A stretch of DNA of 64,000 nt from Vanilla planifolia (taxonomy: Eukaryota > Streptophyta > Magnoliopsida > Asparagales > Orchidaceae). Both the position numbers and the translations under genes were made by a program. Positions within the stretch are counted from its first letter, which is position 1, and each line of letters starts with the position of its first letter. The stretch spans positions 1,194,501 to 1,258,500 of the forward strand of contig JAIUJO010000089.1 of assembly GCA_023846275.1 (NCBI GenBank). The letters are read 5' to 3'. The notes under the pieces were generated by a model, which searched no databases, was not told the DNA's origin, and worked only from the letters and a program-made list of their open reading frames with translations. Positions 1-14,490 of the stretch are shown one piece after another.

Positions 1-1330
1 ACTCCCTCTAAATAGTCATGTCTCTCCAAAGAACACCATGCCACTCTTTTACTTAGAATTTGAAAGTTTGTTGTTGATTCGGGTCGTTAACAAATGGGTT
101 TCTTCTAGTGTTTCTTGGATTAGCTTTTAGGTAATTAAGAATTTTTAGGAGTTTAGGAATTAATTAAATTCTTATTTAAATCAAAATTACAAAATTTATA
201 ATATTCCATATACTTTATAATCAATTATGTCTCCAAAGGTTAACTAATTAATTTTGTGTGATTTATATTAATGAGCTCTACTTGTTAACCAAATTTCTTC
301 CATTTTGTTGACATTTAATATATTTAATAATTTTTTAAACTAAAAATCCTCAATATACTTATTGTATTATTTTTCTCAATTTATTTTATCCTATTAATTC
401 TAAGATCGTCGAACTTCTTTTTTGTGTTAATTTTATTAATCTTATTCTTTTAAGCTCTGGTGTTTAGCAAAATTTTATAATCATTTTAGTTCATTTAGTA
501 TTTTTTGAATTTTTGGGATTTTTATAAACTTATAAATATTTCCTTATTAATCCAAAACCCATTTTTTTAATACTTCAAAGATATTTAAATTTTAATAATT
601 TTGTTTCATTATATTCCAAATAGTTCATACATTTTATTTTTTACTTTATATCTCTTTTTTAAGATGTCATACCTCCTTTTTATGATATACGGTTATTTGA
701 AAAAGTATAAAATAATACTTAAAAAATTTTTAACAAATCTGCAAAAATACAATAAATTCCCAAAAAATAACAAATTTTTTCTGTTGGTACACAACATCAC
801 AACAGTTAGGTGTGTAAAAATTCTTGTTAGGGAAGAATTTTAAAGAATCTTTTAAATTAATTTTCATTTTTTTTTAAATTTGTGTCAAAATGGCTTCTCA
901 AATTTTTTTAATTTTCCATATTAAAAACTTGATGGTGCCTGTCATTCATGTTTTCAAAAATATTTTTTTAAAATATAAATTTATTAAATTTTGCATATAA
1001 CATGAAAATTTTAATTTATTTTTAAAAAAATTAAAAAATGAAATGAATTTTATAATAATTGTTATTATTTTGAAATAGTATTCTTTGATATTTTTTTAAA
1101 ATAATATTTATTTAAATTTCAATAAAGTAATATAAAATTTAACTTCAAATATATAAATGAGAAATTTAAATATTTGTGAGCTGACCAATGGAACACAAGT
1201 TGATGTCCTTGTTTCAATTTCAAATAATTCTAAAAAACTTCATGACAATATGACTAAATTAACATGAAACCACCGAAAACATCAACATATCACACATGCA
1301 TAAAAAAGCATTCTCCAAGCTTGACCAAAA
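1..1330. other. AT-rich intergenic DNA
   Basis: This stretch is very A+T-rich with many homopolymer A and T runs. The one open frame of note (601-843, plus) is made of Phe, Leu, Lys and Tyr codons as expected from random AT-rich sequence and matches nothing I recognise. No gene, RNA or repeat family could be supported. Confidence 0.6.
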
Positions 1331-1341
1331 ATGGAAACCAG

Positions 1342-1740
1342 CTCGACCTGCTCTTAGTCATCCTGGCCTACCCATAGGCTTCACCATTGTCCATCCACTT
1401 GCTGTTCTTGAAGCCACACACGAAGGCATAGACTGCCATGAGGATGATTAGGATCATGATGTTGAGGACCGACACCTTCCTCCAGCTATGCTGCAGCGTC
1501 GCCAAGACCACTTGCATTTCAAAGAGAAGGCTTCTTTGATGCGAAAGATGAAGAACGGGGAGTTGCCTTTGCCTGCAGCCATTACAGCATGGAGGATCAA
1601 GGCAGAATAGACCCCCTCAGTGTCAAATCTTGAGTAGCGTTCTGGTACCCAAACAACGGCCGAAGGGAATGCAGCAGGAGCTTGGCTTAGGGAGGGGAGA
1701 AGAATATACACCCCCAGCCACATGAGGACCGACTATTGCA
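1342..1740 (-). pseudogene. fragment of a membrane-protein-like gene, unidentified
   Basis: This is an island of higher G+C in AT-rich surroundings, read on the minus strand. An open frame from 1723 to 1454 gives a hydrophobic start, then a stretch containing YSRFDTEGVYSALILHAVMA, and then a basic segment. A second minus frame between about 1470 and 1360 gives a clear hydrophobic helix containing VSVLNIMILIILMAVYAFVC followed by a short polar tail and a stop, so it looks like the C-terminal membrane segment of the same product in a shifted frame. The codon quality and hydrophobic pattern suggest descent from a real gene. I do not recognise the family. It lies just downstream of the AUG5 relic but matches no part of AUG5. 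It could also be a captured exon. Confidence 0.4.
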
Positions 1741-3939
1741 GCAAGAGGCTAAAAAATATACCATTAAACCATAAAATTTCTTTAATTATTGAATTCATTT
1801 TTTTATATTTTATAATTTATTTTGATATATTAAATTTATGTTTAACTATAATTATTAGAGTTCATATGTCTTTTGTGTGATACCTCTTGAACATGAACTC
1901 CTTATATAACCTTGGAGAGGTTTAGTTAACACGAAGCCATGCAATGTTTCTTCAAAGAAGTATTTTTGGAATGAGAATCATAGGATTTCCCCAACTAATC
2001 ATATGACACACTTGATAGTGGAGGGAAGATTTTATTCATTCAAAGATTGATTGCAATTTGACAAATGTTTTGTAGCTCAAAATCTCTTCTAACTTGTAAC
2101 AATTTCTTAATCATATATAAGTTTTGTTTCTAATTGATCCACTAGAGAGATTATTATTTAATTCAAATTTTAAAATTATTAATCTAAAGGTCATAACCTC
2201 ACTTCCAAACTATAATCCAAAGAAATGGGTATTCAAACCATAGAGAAATAAGTGATCATTGTAATAAAATATGAAGTAAAAAAACAATGAGGGAGAGGTA
2301 AATTATGCGTTTAACAAAATTTTTTGATTCAAAAAATTAGAAGAATAAATTTTTAGCATTAAAATAAAATTTTACTTAATAAATATTATCAACAAAATAA
2401 GGTTACTGAATAATAAGCAAAATGCATGAAAAACTTATAGGTAGTTGAGCAAAAACCTTTGACTATATCCATCCCCGATCCTCTATCGGGTTTCTCAACT
2501 CAAAAAGTTAAAAAGCATGCAATGTTCCTAGAGAATTTTAAGCATGTCTGTATACTTTCAATCTTAATCTTTATAAAAAATAAAACCTAACACTAAATAA
2601 AAGCAAAATTATACCTTTCATATTCTTTATTGAACATGGAGGTTTTACATAGAAGTCCATTACCCCAAAAACATATGTCAAGGCATCATATATTTCTTCC
2701 AAACCTTCAAGATATTAAACACCAGTTAATATCATTAGTTAGTTTATGCATAAGATTATAAGCAGAGGCCTCCCTTTTTCTTTTTAATAATGGATATGGA
2801 AATTAAAATTTTAAAAGATAAAGAAGAAATTAAACATAGGGAGAAAAGTTAGGATCATAACTAGAAAAAAAATTATTACCTAAACCAGAAAATTCAGAAG
2901 GTACCAGAATGATATTGAAGAGATGAAGAGATACAACATATAGAAGGTATTGCTGATGGATCTCCAGCTCCAGCTCCAGCTCATACTGTAATTAAAAAAG
3001 CACTTTTTTCAGCAGCAATGTGTGCTTCAGGACCAGTAGCTACAGCAGAGCCCATAGACTCAAGAAGAGCCTATTGACAAAGCAAGAACCCAAGAAGCAA
3101 TAAGAACGAGAATTAATTAAAAAAATTATAAAAATCATTTAATAGAAAACCCATTTTACCAAATGACATGAATCCAAGTATCCCATGGCCTTGATGATAA
3201 TTAAAAAGGTGAATAAATAAAAAGTTATAATGATTTATTGGGAAGAACAAAATAGAATGACTTTACTATTTACCTTGATGAACATGAAAATATTTTGGCC
3301 ACTCATAGCACATAAATGATTAACATTAAAGTAAAATTAACATAAAAAGATATAGATTAATGATAAACTTGAGGTGTTGTTGGCATCATATATAATCTAT
3401 TATCTAGGATCTAATTGAAAGTGGATAGCTCTTTCTTAATGAGATGCTTAGAACTAGATGAAACATTTGTCACAGAATTGCAAGCTGGAATGATCGTCCT
3501 CGTCGCATGTTCTTGTGCGGCTATTGATTGAAGCTCCCAGAAGGCTTATGCTTCCTATTATTATAATACAGGAAAGTGAATGATCAAAAAAAGCCCTGTT
3601 AAAGAGATACATCAAAACTCCACATCAGTTTGTATAATCAATTGTAAAGTTCCATATATAGTCAAATGAACGCAATCAATTGTTTAAAGCCTTCATGAAC
3701 CACCATGAATCCTATAGCTAAAGAACAATTGGACTAGCTAATCTAGCTACTCTAAAACTTTCATGGCATTTAAATAGAGATTATCAGTGATCAATTCTCT
3801 TTGAGTAATTTGTAATAAACTTTTTAGAAAAAAACATTTATGATGTTGTACTTTAAAATGAATAAACATTTTATGATATTATCTGAACCTACATATGACA
3901 TGGAAAGACCTGACCCAAAAAAATCTTTTTCAAGTGGCA

Positions 3940-6900
3940 CAACAAGAAACTAGTGAGAAGAACAAGAAAACATGATGTAAACAAGATATATGAAAAAACT
4001 CTAACATTTTAATTAAAGAAAAACTTAAAGCAATCAACTTATAAAAAAGATTGTCAAACTCTTGACAATAATTTCAAGGCCAAGCCACCACTCATTTTGA
4101 GTAGATACCCTCAATACTCTTGGCCCATAGCAACATGTTGCGTTCATGTGTCGAGCAACTCATATCAATACTAAATCTAATGTTCCCATTTTATTAACCA
4201 AGTCCTTGGAACATTGCGAAATAAGAGATGCACATTATAATTCCAATCTTAAAATATTAGGAACTAAATATGTTTAAATACAAACATTTTAAAAACAAAA
4301 ATCATCCAAACCATTGTTTGATGTAGTAATGTTTCAAATTCATCCTTATTAACATAACTCTTGCACAGTTATAGTAAATGGAGCATAACCTCTACAAATA
4401 TTGAAATTTGATAATCCAAAAAGCAATGGGAAGCAAGAAGAATTCTCTAAAATTTTCTAGATCATAACTCGACCAAAATTCAACTAAAATCTGTTTAGAA
4501 AGCTTGCCTTGACTACTCTTAAGGACACTCCTTGAGCTTTGTCTTAGTCACCTCGAAAACCATCCTTTGTAGCAATGCCTTGCATGACGTCCCTTCTGCA
4601 CTAGGACTAAGCCTTAAGAACTTCAGTTAAAAACTCAAACATACCCTCAAGATGATAATTTACTTTAAGCATTGAGTGTCAAAACCACCTAAAGGATACC
4701 CTCTCACAAATATCTCTCGAGAATAACCTCTCAAGGTCTTTTTTTATCCTTGAGCCTTCACTAGGCCTACAACATAACCTCTTGATGTTCTTTTTATGAT
4801 CCTTGAGCCTTCACTAGGCCTACAACATCCTTTCATAATTTCTTCCTTTTAAGACCTTTTTCGAGATAACTTTTAGATTCTCTTAGAAGATATACCTCTC
4901 TTTTGATGGAGGGATTCACTCCAATATGATGTTTAGAGCTAAGGAATACTAAGTTCTCACAATACATTTGTTGCCTCCTATGGTATCCATTGTCGTACAA
5001 TGTGTTGCACAATCTCCTTCCGCTTGCCATTGTCGTTCATGCTCCAATGCCCTTCTCAATGTCAAATTAAATATTTCCTTCAATCTACAATGTGAATTAG
5101 CAAACATGACACAATTATTTACAAACATCTTGTTGACAACACTTCTCAATCCTCGTCAATGAGTAAATCTTCTCTTCTTTGTGAAGAATCATGCTTTGTT
5201 GTCTTAAAAAGTAAATTGCATCACGGTGCCACGTGTAACCATTATCAAAATCATTTGACAAGCTTGAAGTGGCACACATTACAGACCACCATGTCAACTA
5301 AAATTGTTCGACTTGATCTTTGCATGACAATGAATCCAATTATCATACATGGATGCGAATTCAACATCCTCTCCAAATCAAGCGTAGTCACTAGGATTGA
5401 TTGCATTAGCATCAATCATTAGAGATAACTTTCACCAATATCTTCTTGACTTAGATTTGAATAGAAACAACTCAAGGGTTGTTCCCTCCTCTACAACCTT
5501 ATTGTCTTTAGCCTTCTTATCATTAATGATAGACTACGGTCAAGTTCCTTCAACCAAACAAAAATCACATTATTCTTAATAACAACACCAATCTCATTTT
5601 CCCTTTCTGATTATCATCCTTGCACCTCAATCTCCTCAATTTAGAACATAATTCCCAATAATATCTCTTGATATAACTAAGTCTCCAAGAAAGACAAAAT
5701 TAAAAAACTTTAGAAAAAATGGAAATGCCTTAATCTAAGGATTCCTTCTTTTTTTTTTGTTCTTGAAGCCATCATCCTTTGGCATCCAAACTCAACCTTA
5801 ATTCTTCTCAATAGCAATTATAAACATTCTTGATTGCCCATTATTGTTAAAGAGATAGAATGATAACCATGACAATCTAAGTAAACCTATCAAATGCTTC
5901 GTCAAGAAGCTCTTCTTTCCAAGATTCAACACAAGAGACCACTCATCTCCAAAATTATGAGTTACAATCTTGCATCAACTACCTTCATGGCTATCAAGCT
6001 ATGCTACTTCCTATATCTAGCTTCCTCATAGCTGGGATAAAACTTCCATAGAAACTACTTGAATTGACTCCAACTAAAAATCTTTAGAACTCTAGAATAC
6101 AGAAGATTGTTTCATCATGCTAATGCATCATAAATTAGTTTTTCAAATGATACCTGGCTGAAACTTGTACGCTCAAAGATGCAAAAATACATTTGCAACT
6201 ATCTAGCCATGCATTCTACTTCCTTACATCAACCACAACAAGATAGAATGCTTATCTTAGCCACCACTTTGAAAGATTTCAAGAAATCATTATCATTTGG
6301 AGCAATAAGATCACAATGGTCATCATTCCATCACCTAAAGTTTTTTCTTCTTCACATCTTTTCATCATCTATGCTTCTTCTTGAAGTGGACTCATCTCCA
6401 ACTATCAACGATCCTCAAAATTACGTTTCATCACCTCATGCGTCATCATCTCCATCAAAAATTGTACTTGTTGGGTTAGAAAAACCACATGCTCTTCCAA
6501 TGATATAAATATTTATCTTACTAAGTCATTTCTCTTCTCATGTTGCCTTTATCCTCAACAATATTTCCACATCTCAAGTAGACCATCCATTTACCAAGAT
6601 CTACAGTAGGTAAGATCTAATACTCTAATGGAAAAATATGATCCATCTTATAGACAGAATGATTACATTACCACAACAAAAACATGTAAAAAGAAATAAA
6701 ATGCAATACAAATTACTTACATAGAGAAACTCCAACTTTTCAATTAAAGAAAACCTAAACTAGTCTACTTATAAAGTAAATTCTCAAAAATTGGCGACAA
6801 GTTCAAAGAAAACACCTCTCACCTAGAGTAATTATTCATGATACTCTCAATCATGAAATCACATGACACTCTAAAGTGCCAAGCCACTTGCACCAATTCC

Positions 6901-7700
6901 AATAACTCCTCCACAAATCATTTTTATAAAGCTCTTAGTAACAAGAATTAAGAGATATACATAAAAAAACTAATGAAAACTAACTAAGAAGTAAATAAAA
7001 CCGAAATCGTGGCCATTAAAAATCAAATACTAATTTGATGCATTCAAATTAAAAATTTGTGTTTACCTAAATGACCTTACACAACTATAATAAATTTTGA
7101 GTAACTTCTTCCACAAATACTGAAATTAGATTATTAAAAATAGAGTTAGAAAGCAAACAAGATTCTCTAAAACTTTCTAGTTCATTACTCGATCAAAATC
7201 AAATTTAAATGAATCGAAAAATCACCGAAAGTGTTTGATGAGATTTGATTCCCATGTGTACTTGCCTTGATTGCTCTTGAGGGCTCTCTTCATTCCCATT
7301 AGCTTGAGATCTATACTTCCTTCTCAACAATTGTAGAAAATTTTGTTACACATTCCTTATACTCAAGGCCTAACCCTCGAGAACTCTAATTGACACCTCG
7401 ACTATGTCCCTCAAGACCATAATCTACCTTGCATATGGCCATTGATTGTCAAAACTACCTCAAGTAAGCTTTCTCAAAGAATACATCTTACTCAAGCTCT
7501 CTCTTAAAATATTCATCCATGTCAATCCATTAACATGGGCCTCAAGGCCAACCAACACCTCTTAAGAATAATATCTTAAGGTACCTCTCTTATCTTCCTT
7601 GAGTGTTCTCAAGACCTACATCATCCCCTCAAGATGTCTTTTATTCCTCTTAAAGCTTCCCTTGAGAACAAAAGTAGATCCAAATTATTTGCAATCAAAT
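3940..7700. mobile_element. LTR-like repeat pair with unrecognised interior, inside an AUG5 intron
   Basis: Two diverged direct repeats of roughly 0.95-1 kb (about 3940-4900 and 6665-7700) share an ordered series of words, for example an AATTAAAGAAAA start block, a TTGTCAAAACTACCTC-like block and repeated CCTCAAGA/CTTGAG words. The 1.7 kb between them holds only short frames with no domain I can name. The layout fits a degenerate LTR retroelement, family unassigned, and the divergence suggests it is old. It sits between the AUG5 exons at 8984 and 3554 and so expands that intron. It is broken in many places. A plain tandem or segmental duplication is the alternative. Confidence 0.5.
4748..4853. 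repeat. 53-bp tandem duplication within the left repeat
   Basis: The word CCTTGAGCCTTCACTAGGCC followed by TACAACAT begins at 4748 and again at 4801, giving two copies of a unit of 53 bases. It lies inside the left copy of the LTR-like repeat and is absent as a doublet from the right copy. Confidence 0.75.
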
Positions 7701-8900
7701 TAAGTAGCATTATCAATATTTAACAATTTATCATATGGAAATAACAAAAGGTTTGTGTTAGGGTAAAGTTTCACTAGAAATTCATAAAAGAATAATGATT
7801 CTTAAAAATTAAATATGATATATTTGAGACATAAAAAATAAAACAGTAAAATAAATTTCTATTTAATCCTAATATATCCCAATTCTACATAATATAATAA
7901 GTTATTGAGAATTTAAAAAAGAATGTTTCAACAAAAGCTTATACAAGTAGGACTCATGATCATGATACTTTTTCTTGTTTGGAAATATCTAGAACATATA
8001 ATTTTTGTCACCTAAGATTATTTTTGATACTGAAATGCAAAAGACAATCCTTCTCTATTCTAATTTTTTTTATTTTGAGAGAAAGTAATAATTCTAATTC
8101 TATTTAGATTGCCATTTCCATCTTTGGTTTAGATCAAAAAAAGCTTTTTTCAATATGCACTAATTCTCAAATTCAAAAGGCAAACCTAAAGATAAAATGT
8201 ATATTTGGTGTTCATTAATGTAATATATGATGCTCAAAAGTTGTTCCCCTAAGAAAACTCACTAAAAACTTTAAGTTTTAAGGATTCATAAAAGATGCCC
8301 TCAATAGAAATATAATAGTTTAGTTTTAACTTTTACAACAAAAAAATATATAAGATGATAATATCATGAAAAAAGACTTAGCCACTCTAGGAGTGCTCAC
8401 TTCTCATGTGGCATTAGGCCAGAATTTGATATTATATTTGTGTTGTTATAGCTTACAGCTAAACAATACCATATTCCTACTACCACAATCACCAGATGCC
8501 TAAAGTGTGATCACACATGGTGGATCATCTATGTCCTCCACTCGTTGAACCCCAAGCATCCTGGAGCTTTTATGCAATGTTTGCCCCTAATAGTACAAGT
8601 TCAAGTACACTATAAAGTGTTACTTATCTGGTCTTAGAAAAAAAGTGATTCGATAGTTAAATACTTAACAATTTCAGTACATAAACACATTTGGATCTAA
8701 TAAATAACACACTAAATAGCAAAAGATTGACTCAGGTATATCATTCAAAAACACAAAACACACATAAACAACAAAAGATGCAATCAAAAGATGATATAGT
8801 ATGTAGGGTACTTAAAATGTTAACACAAAGAAATACATTACAAATCAACAACAAAAGATGAACTCAAGCAATGTTCATAGGAAGCAAAAGATAAACTCAA
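7701..8900. other. AT-rich intronic/unassigned DNA
   Basis: This lies between the LTR-like pair and the AUG5 exon that ends near 8984. No coding match was found. A mixed-composition patch at 8390-8640 was examined on both strands and gave no convincing protein or RNA. Confidence 0.5.
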
Positions 8901-9993
8901 GGATGTAACTCAATAACACGTCAAGTTCACATAACAGCAATATATCATTTTAATGAGGATATGGTGTGCAAGTGACTTAACAATGTTAGCACGTAGAAAT
9001 GCAATGTAAGTAGACTCAAGTTCTAATCTGTGTGAGTCAAACTCTTCAGTTTTCTTCCATTTCTTTCGTAAAGAATCTTCTACTTCTTTCCACTCCAAAC
9101 ACAACTTGTTCAAGCGTTGAACCTCAGATGTCAATGTATTAAGAATAGCTTTTAGTCCAGCAACATCTCTTTCTTTACCCCAAACATCCAGCTGAACAAT
9201 ACATAATACAGAGTGATCGAGACCATGGAATCAAGGAAAGGGTTCATTGCATTGCAATGGAACATTGCATATATAAAACTCCTACAGTGTAATAATCCTC
9301 ATGTTGCTAGCTTATACATTTTACAAATTGAAGTTAAAAAGATTATAAGCTAAGCTATGATATAATTCGATGTAGTTTCAAAAAATTTCAATGAGAACCA
9401 TGATCAAAATCCTTAACTTTTGGACTCAAATAGTAATGAATATAATTGGATGAAAATGCTCAACAAAAATGCACTCTTTTTTGACAAAATATATGTTTGC
9501 TTTCTATAATGATTAATAAAAATGCCACATGCATAATGTAAGCACCAAATATCAAAAAATATGGTGTTAGGAATATATAATTTCGAAACTCTTATGGTAG
9601 GTACAACTACATGAAGTTTGGCATGTAAATGATTGACAACACTTAGCCTCAGAACCAAAAAAAATGAATAAAGAAAATTCACAAAATTCCATATCAATGA
9701 TACATAGCAATGATCCACATTATCGTTTAAAACTTTCTACAAAAAATCCTATTTTAAGAAATTGCACGGGTCACATCATCTGAAAATGCCTTGTGTTACA
9801 AAGGTTATGTGACTAGACTCCAGAATGTAGTGTTGTTGTTGCGACTTCACAATTTCCACGTAACCGCTTTACAAGTTTCTGGCTAATGCTTTTACCTTCA
9901 ACTGCCTTGTTCAGTGCATCTTTAGTAGCCACAAACTGCTGGACATGAGCTTTCTGAAAGGAAAAGGAATGCATGATATACATCATTACGAGT

Positions 9994-12900
9994 TCTAAAA
10001 TGACACACAATAAAACTGCAAAAAGATGACTCCTATGAGATGAAGCATTTCCATAAGTGTTTCCATTTGAAACAATTTCCTTAGTGTTATGTGGATATCT
10101 TTATAACCATAACTAAAAGTGTAAAAGGTTATATAAAGTAGCAGACATGCATATGGCTTTTAAATAAACCAAACAATCTTGTCTATGAGCAGTACCATAA
10201 ACGTTCACATCAATCTCATTAAAACTTGGGAAAGGAAATACAGGGAAAAGCTCCATACTATAGAGCGTAAATGTCCAAGGAAAATGAGACCATGAAAATC
10301 ATCTGGACAATGAGCTCCTTAACTAAAAATTTACTACTCATTTTTCCTATTTTTTTAATACATGGCAAATTTTCAAAGCAAACTATTAAAGGCAAAGTTA
10401 ACTTCAAGCACGTTATAGCTTGTAGTTTAATATTTCTGCAATGAAACTTTTGCCAAAGGATAACAACATGCTCAACCATCATATTTGTTTCAATTTGCCG
10501 CATTAAAGATTTAAATCTTAGGCTAAAATCACAAAATAAACATTTAAAAATCAATTGGCCATATGAGAAATTTATTAATCAAGTATATATTTCCATGTTA
10601 ATTAAATAAGAATCCCCATTTTGTAGAGGCCTTAAGCCATCCCAAACTACCAACTGTCATTTTAACGCAAGTATATGAACCAAGTTGAGCCAATCCTAAC
10701 AATTTGTTTTAAACTACATGTTGATCTATATAATTTCAATCCACTCCTCATGTAGATAACCCTTGCAAGTGATTAAAAAAATTAAGAACAATTATATAGT
10801 CAAAAAAAAACATAGCATTTACTATCCCCTGATAGAAATATTTTTACATTAGCTAGGTTACTTCAGTTAACAACAAATATTAATTATTAGTTATCACTTA
10901 ACAAGGGTTAATGACAAAATTGTCTACTAATCGAAATGGATAAAAATATTTTACGTTTATTACAAATAAGCTTGCAAAAAAGTCAAAAAGTTCATTAACC
11001 TAAGTTATTAATAAAATAATATCAATACAAATATTAACAATAAGTTTGGATCATTAAATTTAGTCAATTAGTGCATATTAAGTTGCGTTACATAAAATAT
11101 GTAAATTGATAATTTAACTATATATACACACACACACACATACATACATACATACATACATACATAATACATACAAACACACTACAAACCACATTAACTC
11201 ATTTAGTCTTTTATAATAAAAAAGACAATATAGATTTAATCAAGATTACCTTACAAACTACGAACAAAGATCAAGAAAAAAAAAGCTTAACAACCCTTAA
11301 AGATTATGTTATACTCAATAATTTGATGTTGAGGTACCCATATATTTTACGTATTATGTGATCGTGTAATATTAACTTATAATCTTTTTTTATATAATAT
11401 TTTAATGAAAAAATATGAGAGATTAAAAAAAGGAGCTTGGTTAAGGGCCAAAAACTTTAATTCCTGTGAAATTAGTGAAATACCACTACGACTAATACAA
11501 CAATCTCTAGTTGTCCAAGTTTCTTGTTAAAAAGAACCAAAGAAATTAAAAAAGAAAAAAATGCAGAAGACAAATTCTAAGCTTACATTTGTGTTCTTCC
11601 TTGCACAATAAATATTATACATGTATCTACTAAATAGAGGAAACTATATTATTAGCTGCAAGAAACACAATCACAACTCAAGTAGTACATCCCTAATAAA
11701 ATTCTTCTCCATGCAGCACTTGATTCGATTACTACTAGCTCATTATGCCAAGCTTCCCTCATTACTTTGCATGCTTTCCCTTTGGGAGAAAAGAAGGGCA
11801 AAGAAAATATCCTTATGGTAGGATGGAGATATGCAATGTTTTCTCCTCAAAAGACTTCACGAGTCAACTCAAGGTCAAGTAATTTTAAAAAGAGGGAGAA
11901 TGATCTGCAAACCAAAGCATTGTCCAACATATGCTTAATTTTCTTTGTTTGGTAAGTTACTTGTTTTTTGGAGTAGCTTTGATGACTTCCCAAGCAAGTT
12001 TAATGTCTTCTAATGTAATTTTGGACAGGTTGTAAATGGAATTAGTTGCTTTGCAAACATGCTTTATTAAGAAAAGGGACAATTAATTCTATCACTTGGT
12101 AATATTTCTAATTAGAAGGTACAACTCCTATAGTTACAACATTCCGTAAATGTATCCCTTACCCTTGTTCATCATCCAATCCCCAAATTTAGGCATTTTA
12201 TCACTAGACTATATTTTGCCTACCAAACTATCTAAACTTTTTTGCCATGGATCATTATGAAAATCACTCAAGGGAAAAAGTCACTTCTTCTTCGCAAGTA
12301 CCATATTTGTTAGAATAGTTGACATTCGTAATTCAGCCATCGAATATGTATCTCCTGAATTATTGTAGTAATTTCAAAAAAGACTTACTTTGACTTATGG
12401 TCAAGTAATTTTTTAATGGATTCTTAAGTTTACTTGCTTAAATATTTATTATTCTTTCTTCATTGGGCTAAGATTACCAATGTCTCTACAATAGCAACAC
12501 AGAGATGCTTCTGATGACAATAGTGAAAAAATAACAAAAAAACTCCTATTTTAAATATAACTGGTGAAATCCCTTGAAAATAGCTAGTGACAGAACCCAT
12601 AAGAATAAATAATAAAAAAACCCAAATCACTTTGTTAAGCACTCTATCGTAATAATCTAAATTTAAAATTTTATTGTACGTATGAATATGCCATATGAAA
12701 ATGGATGACATTATGAATGAAAAAAGAATCAAAAGGTGCACATGAAACATTAATCACAAAAAATGCTGTAACAAAATACTTAAAGTTAAAAAAAGTGGCA
12801 AATAAGGAGAAAAAACAAATGAATGTGAGAATGACTATAAGGTCTCCTCTGATAGATAATCACAAATAAAATTTTAAGAAATATAACTAAATATAGGATA

Positions 12901-14490
12901 TCAAACAATAAGTATAAGTAATCTCAAAAATGAGAAATAATAGGCAACTACAATAGCATACTCTATATAATTCTACATATCAGGAGAAGGCATACTTGTC
13001 TTTGAAGTAGTTGATTATGAGTTCCTTGTAAGGATAGATCTGTACCACCCCTTGGACTACCAAAAACCTGATATAGTAAAGGTGAACTTGCATCCCAAGT
13101 TATAGTATCTCTTACTATATCATTTTATATTAGTACCTGAATGGAACAGTTGATAATCCATTTAATATGATAAACAAATAAATTGGGTGTTTCCAAAGCA
13201 TAAAGTCATTCGCAAATGCCATAAAAGATTCTAAATCTTAATTTTAAATTAGTTGTTCATAAAATATTTTGTGGCAAAAAGGTAAAACTAATAATTCACA
13301 AAAAATTAACCTTTTAACCAAAAAATGGATAAATAATAATTATCCTAAAATATTATTTAATCTAGTAAAATAGTAATAATTAATTATCTTCTTAAAATTT
13401 ATTGATATAACTTACTTCACGAAACACAACCAAAAATATCATAATCATTCGTTAACCATTTTTTATATGCTATTTTTAATTTTTTCTTACGGAATGATTA
13501 ACAGTGCAATTGAAATGAATAAATTATCCAACTTCCTACAATAGCCAATAAAATATATTATTCACCACAAATCTAATTCTTAATAAAAATCTATAAGAAA
13601 AAGAATTTAATTAAAGAGAAAAAATGTCATTATCAAAACTCATCATAATACCAGTCTAACATCGATTTGGCACTAACAAGACATTTGCTCTACACATTAA
13701 TTCGACCTTGACATTAGTTTTCTTACAATTCTGGCAAGAATACAAATCTGATCATAATCCTGAACTATCTTTAATAATAAAAAAAAGATTATTATATTCA
13801 ACCTATCTACCATCCTTTCTAGAGCCTTTTCTAACCTCTTTTTTTTCGCCTTAGTTCATGCTCAATTAATTTTGTATTCCTATCTTATCAATGCTTCATG
13901 AACTAATTCTTAATTAAGTTGACATCGTCAAACCCAAATAACCAAATGCTAACAAGCTACACAAGGAGTTAACATAGACCACAAATTTAAAACAATATTT
14001 CACAATAAATGTACATTGAATGAGTTTATAGATGGAAATAGACAAAGATTAAACTAAAAATGAAATAAGTTTGTTAAAGTTTTACTAGTACATTTTAATG
14101 AGAGCACCCTTAAATGATTGAAATGACATCATTATGGCCTTTGCATAAGTTATACAATAAAAAATGAAATTAAAATATAATATCAATATGACAACAAAAA
14201 AAAGTAGCTCTTAAACAGTATTAAACAATAGCCATAACAGTACGTACACGATTTCCATAAGAAAACAATTGGCAGTGCGACATTGACGTTAAACTTTGTA
14301 ATATTTTCCAACCTTCAACAATTATGCTCCAACGTATTTTTTAAGCTATAAATGTACGCCAACTGCATCACAGGACTTCAAAAACTTGAGAAACAAACAA
14401 AGATTTATCAAAGCTAAAGAAAATCTTTTATAAATTCAGCCTATGGGGTAAGAAAAAATAAAACAATGATCTGAAGATAAAAAGAATTAC
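9994..14490. other. long AUG5 intron, AT-rich
   Basis: This separates AUG5 exon 2 (ending 14491) from the exon starting at 9953. The family normally encodes a divergent linker rich in Ser and Asn here, and I could not find it. Open frames at 10258-10554, 11621-11955 and 12460-12750 are AT-driven and match no family I know. Confidence 0.5.
11118..11178. repeat. compound (TA)/(CA)/(CATA) microsatellite
   Basis: The sequence runs from a short TATA stretch into repeated CA dinucleotides and then about eight CATA tetranucleotide steps. It is a simple sequence repeat inside the large AUG5 intron, likely to vary in length between individuals. Confidence 0.85.

Noticed and set aside
8390-8640. Mixed-composition patch considered as a further AUG5 exon
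   Set aside because: A weak FW resemblance was seen, but the true AFW-bearing exon is clear at 3554-3368, so this patch is not needed and does not align.
12460-12750. Hydrophobic 96-residue minus frame resembling a membrane protein
   Set aside because: Phe/Leu/Ile richness is what AT-rich random sequence gives; no start context, neighbours or family match.
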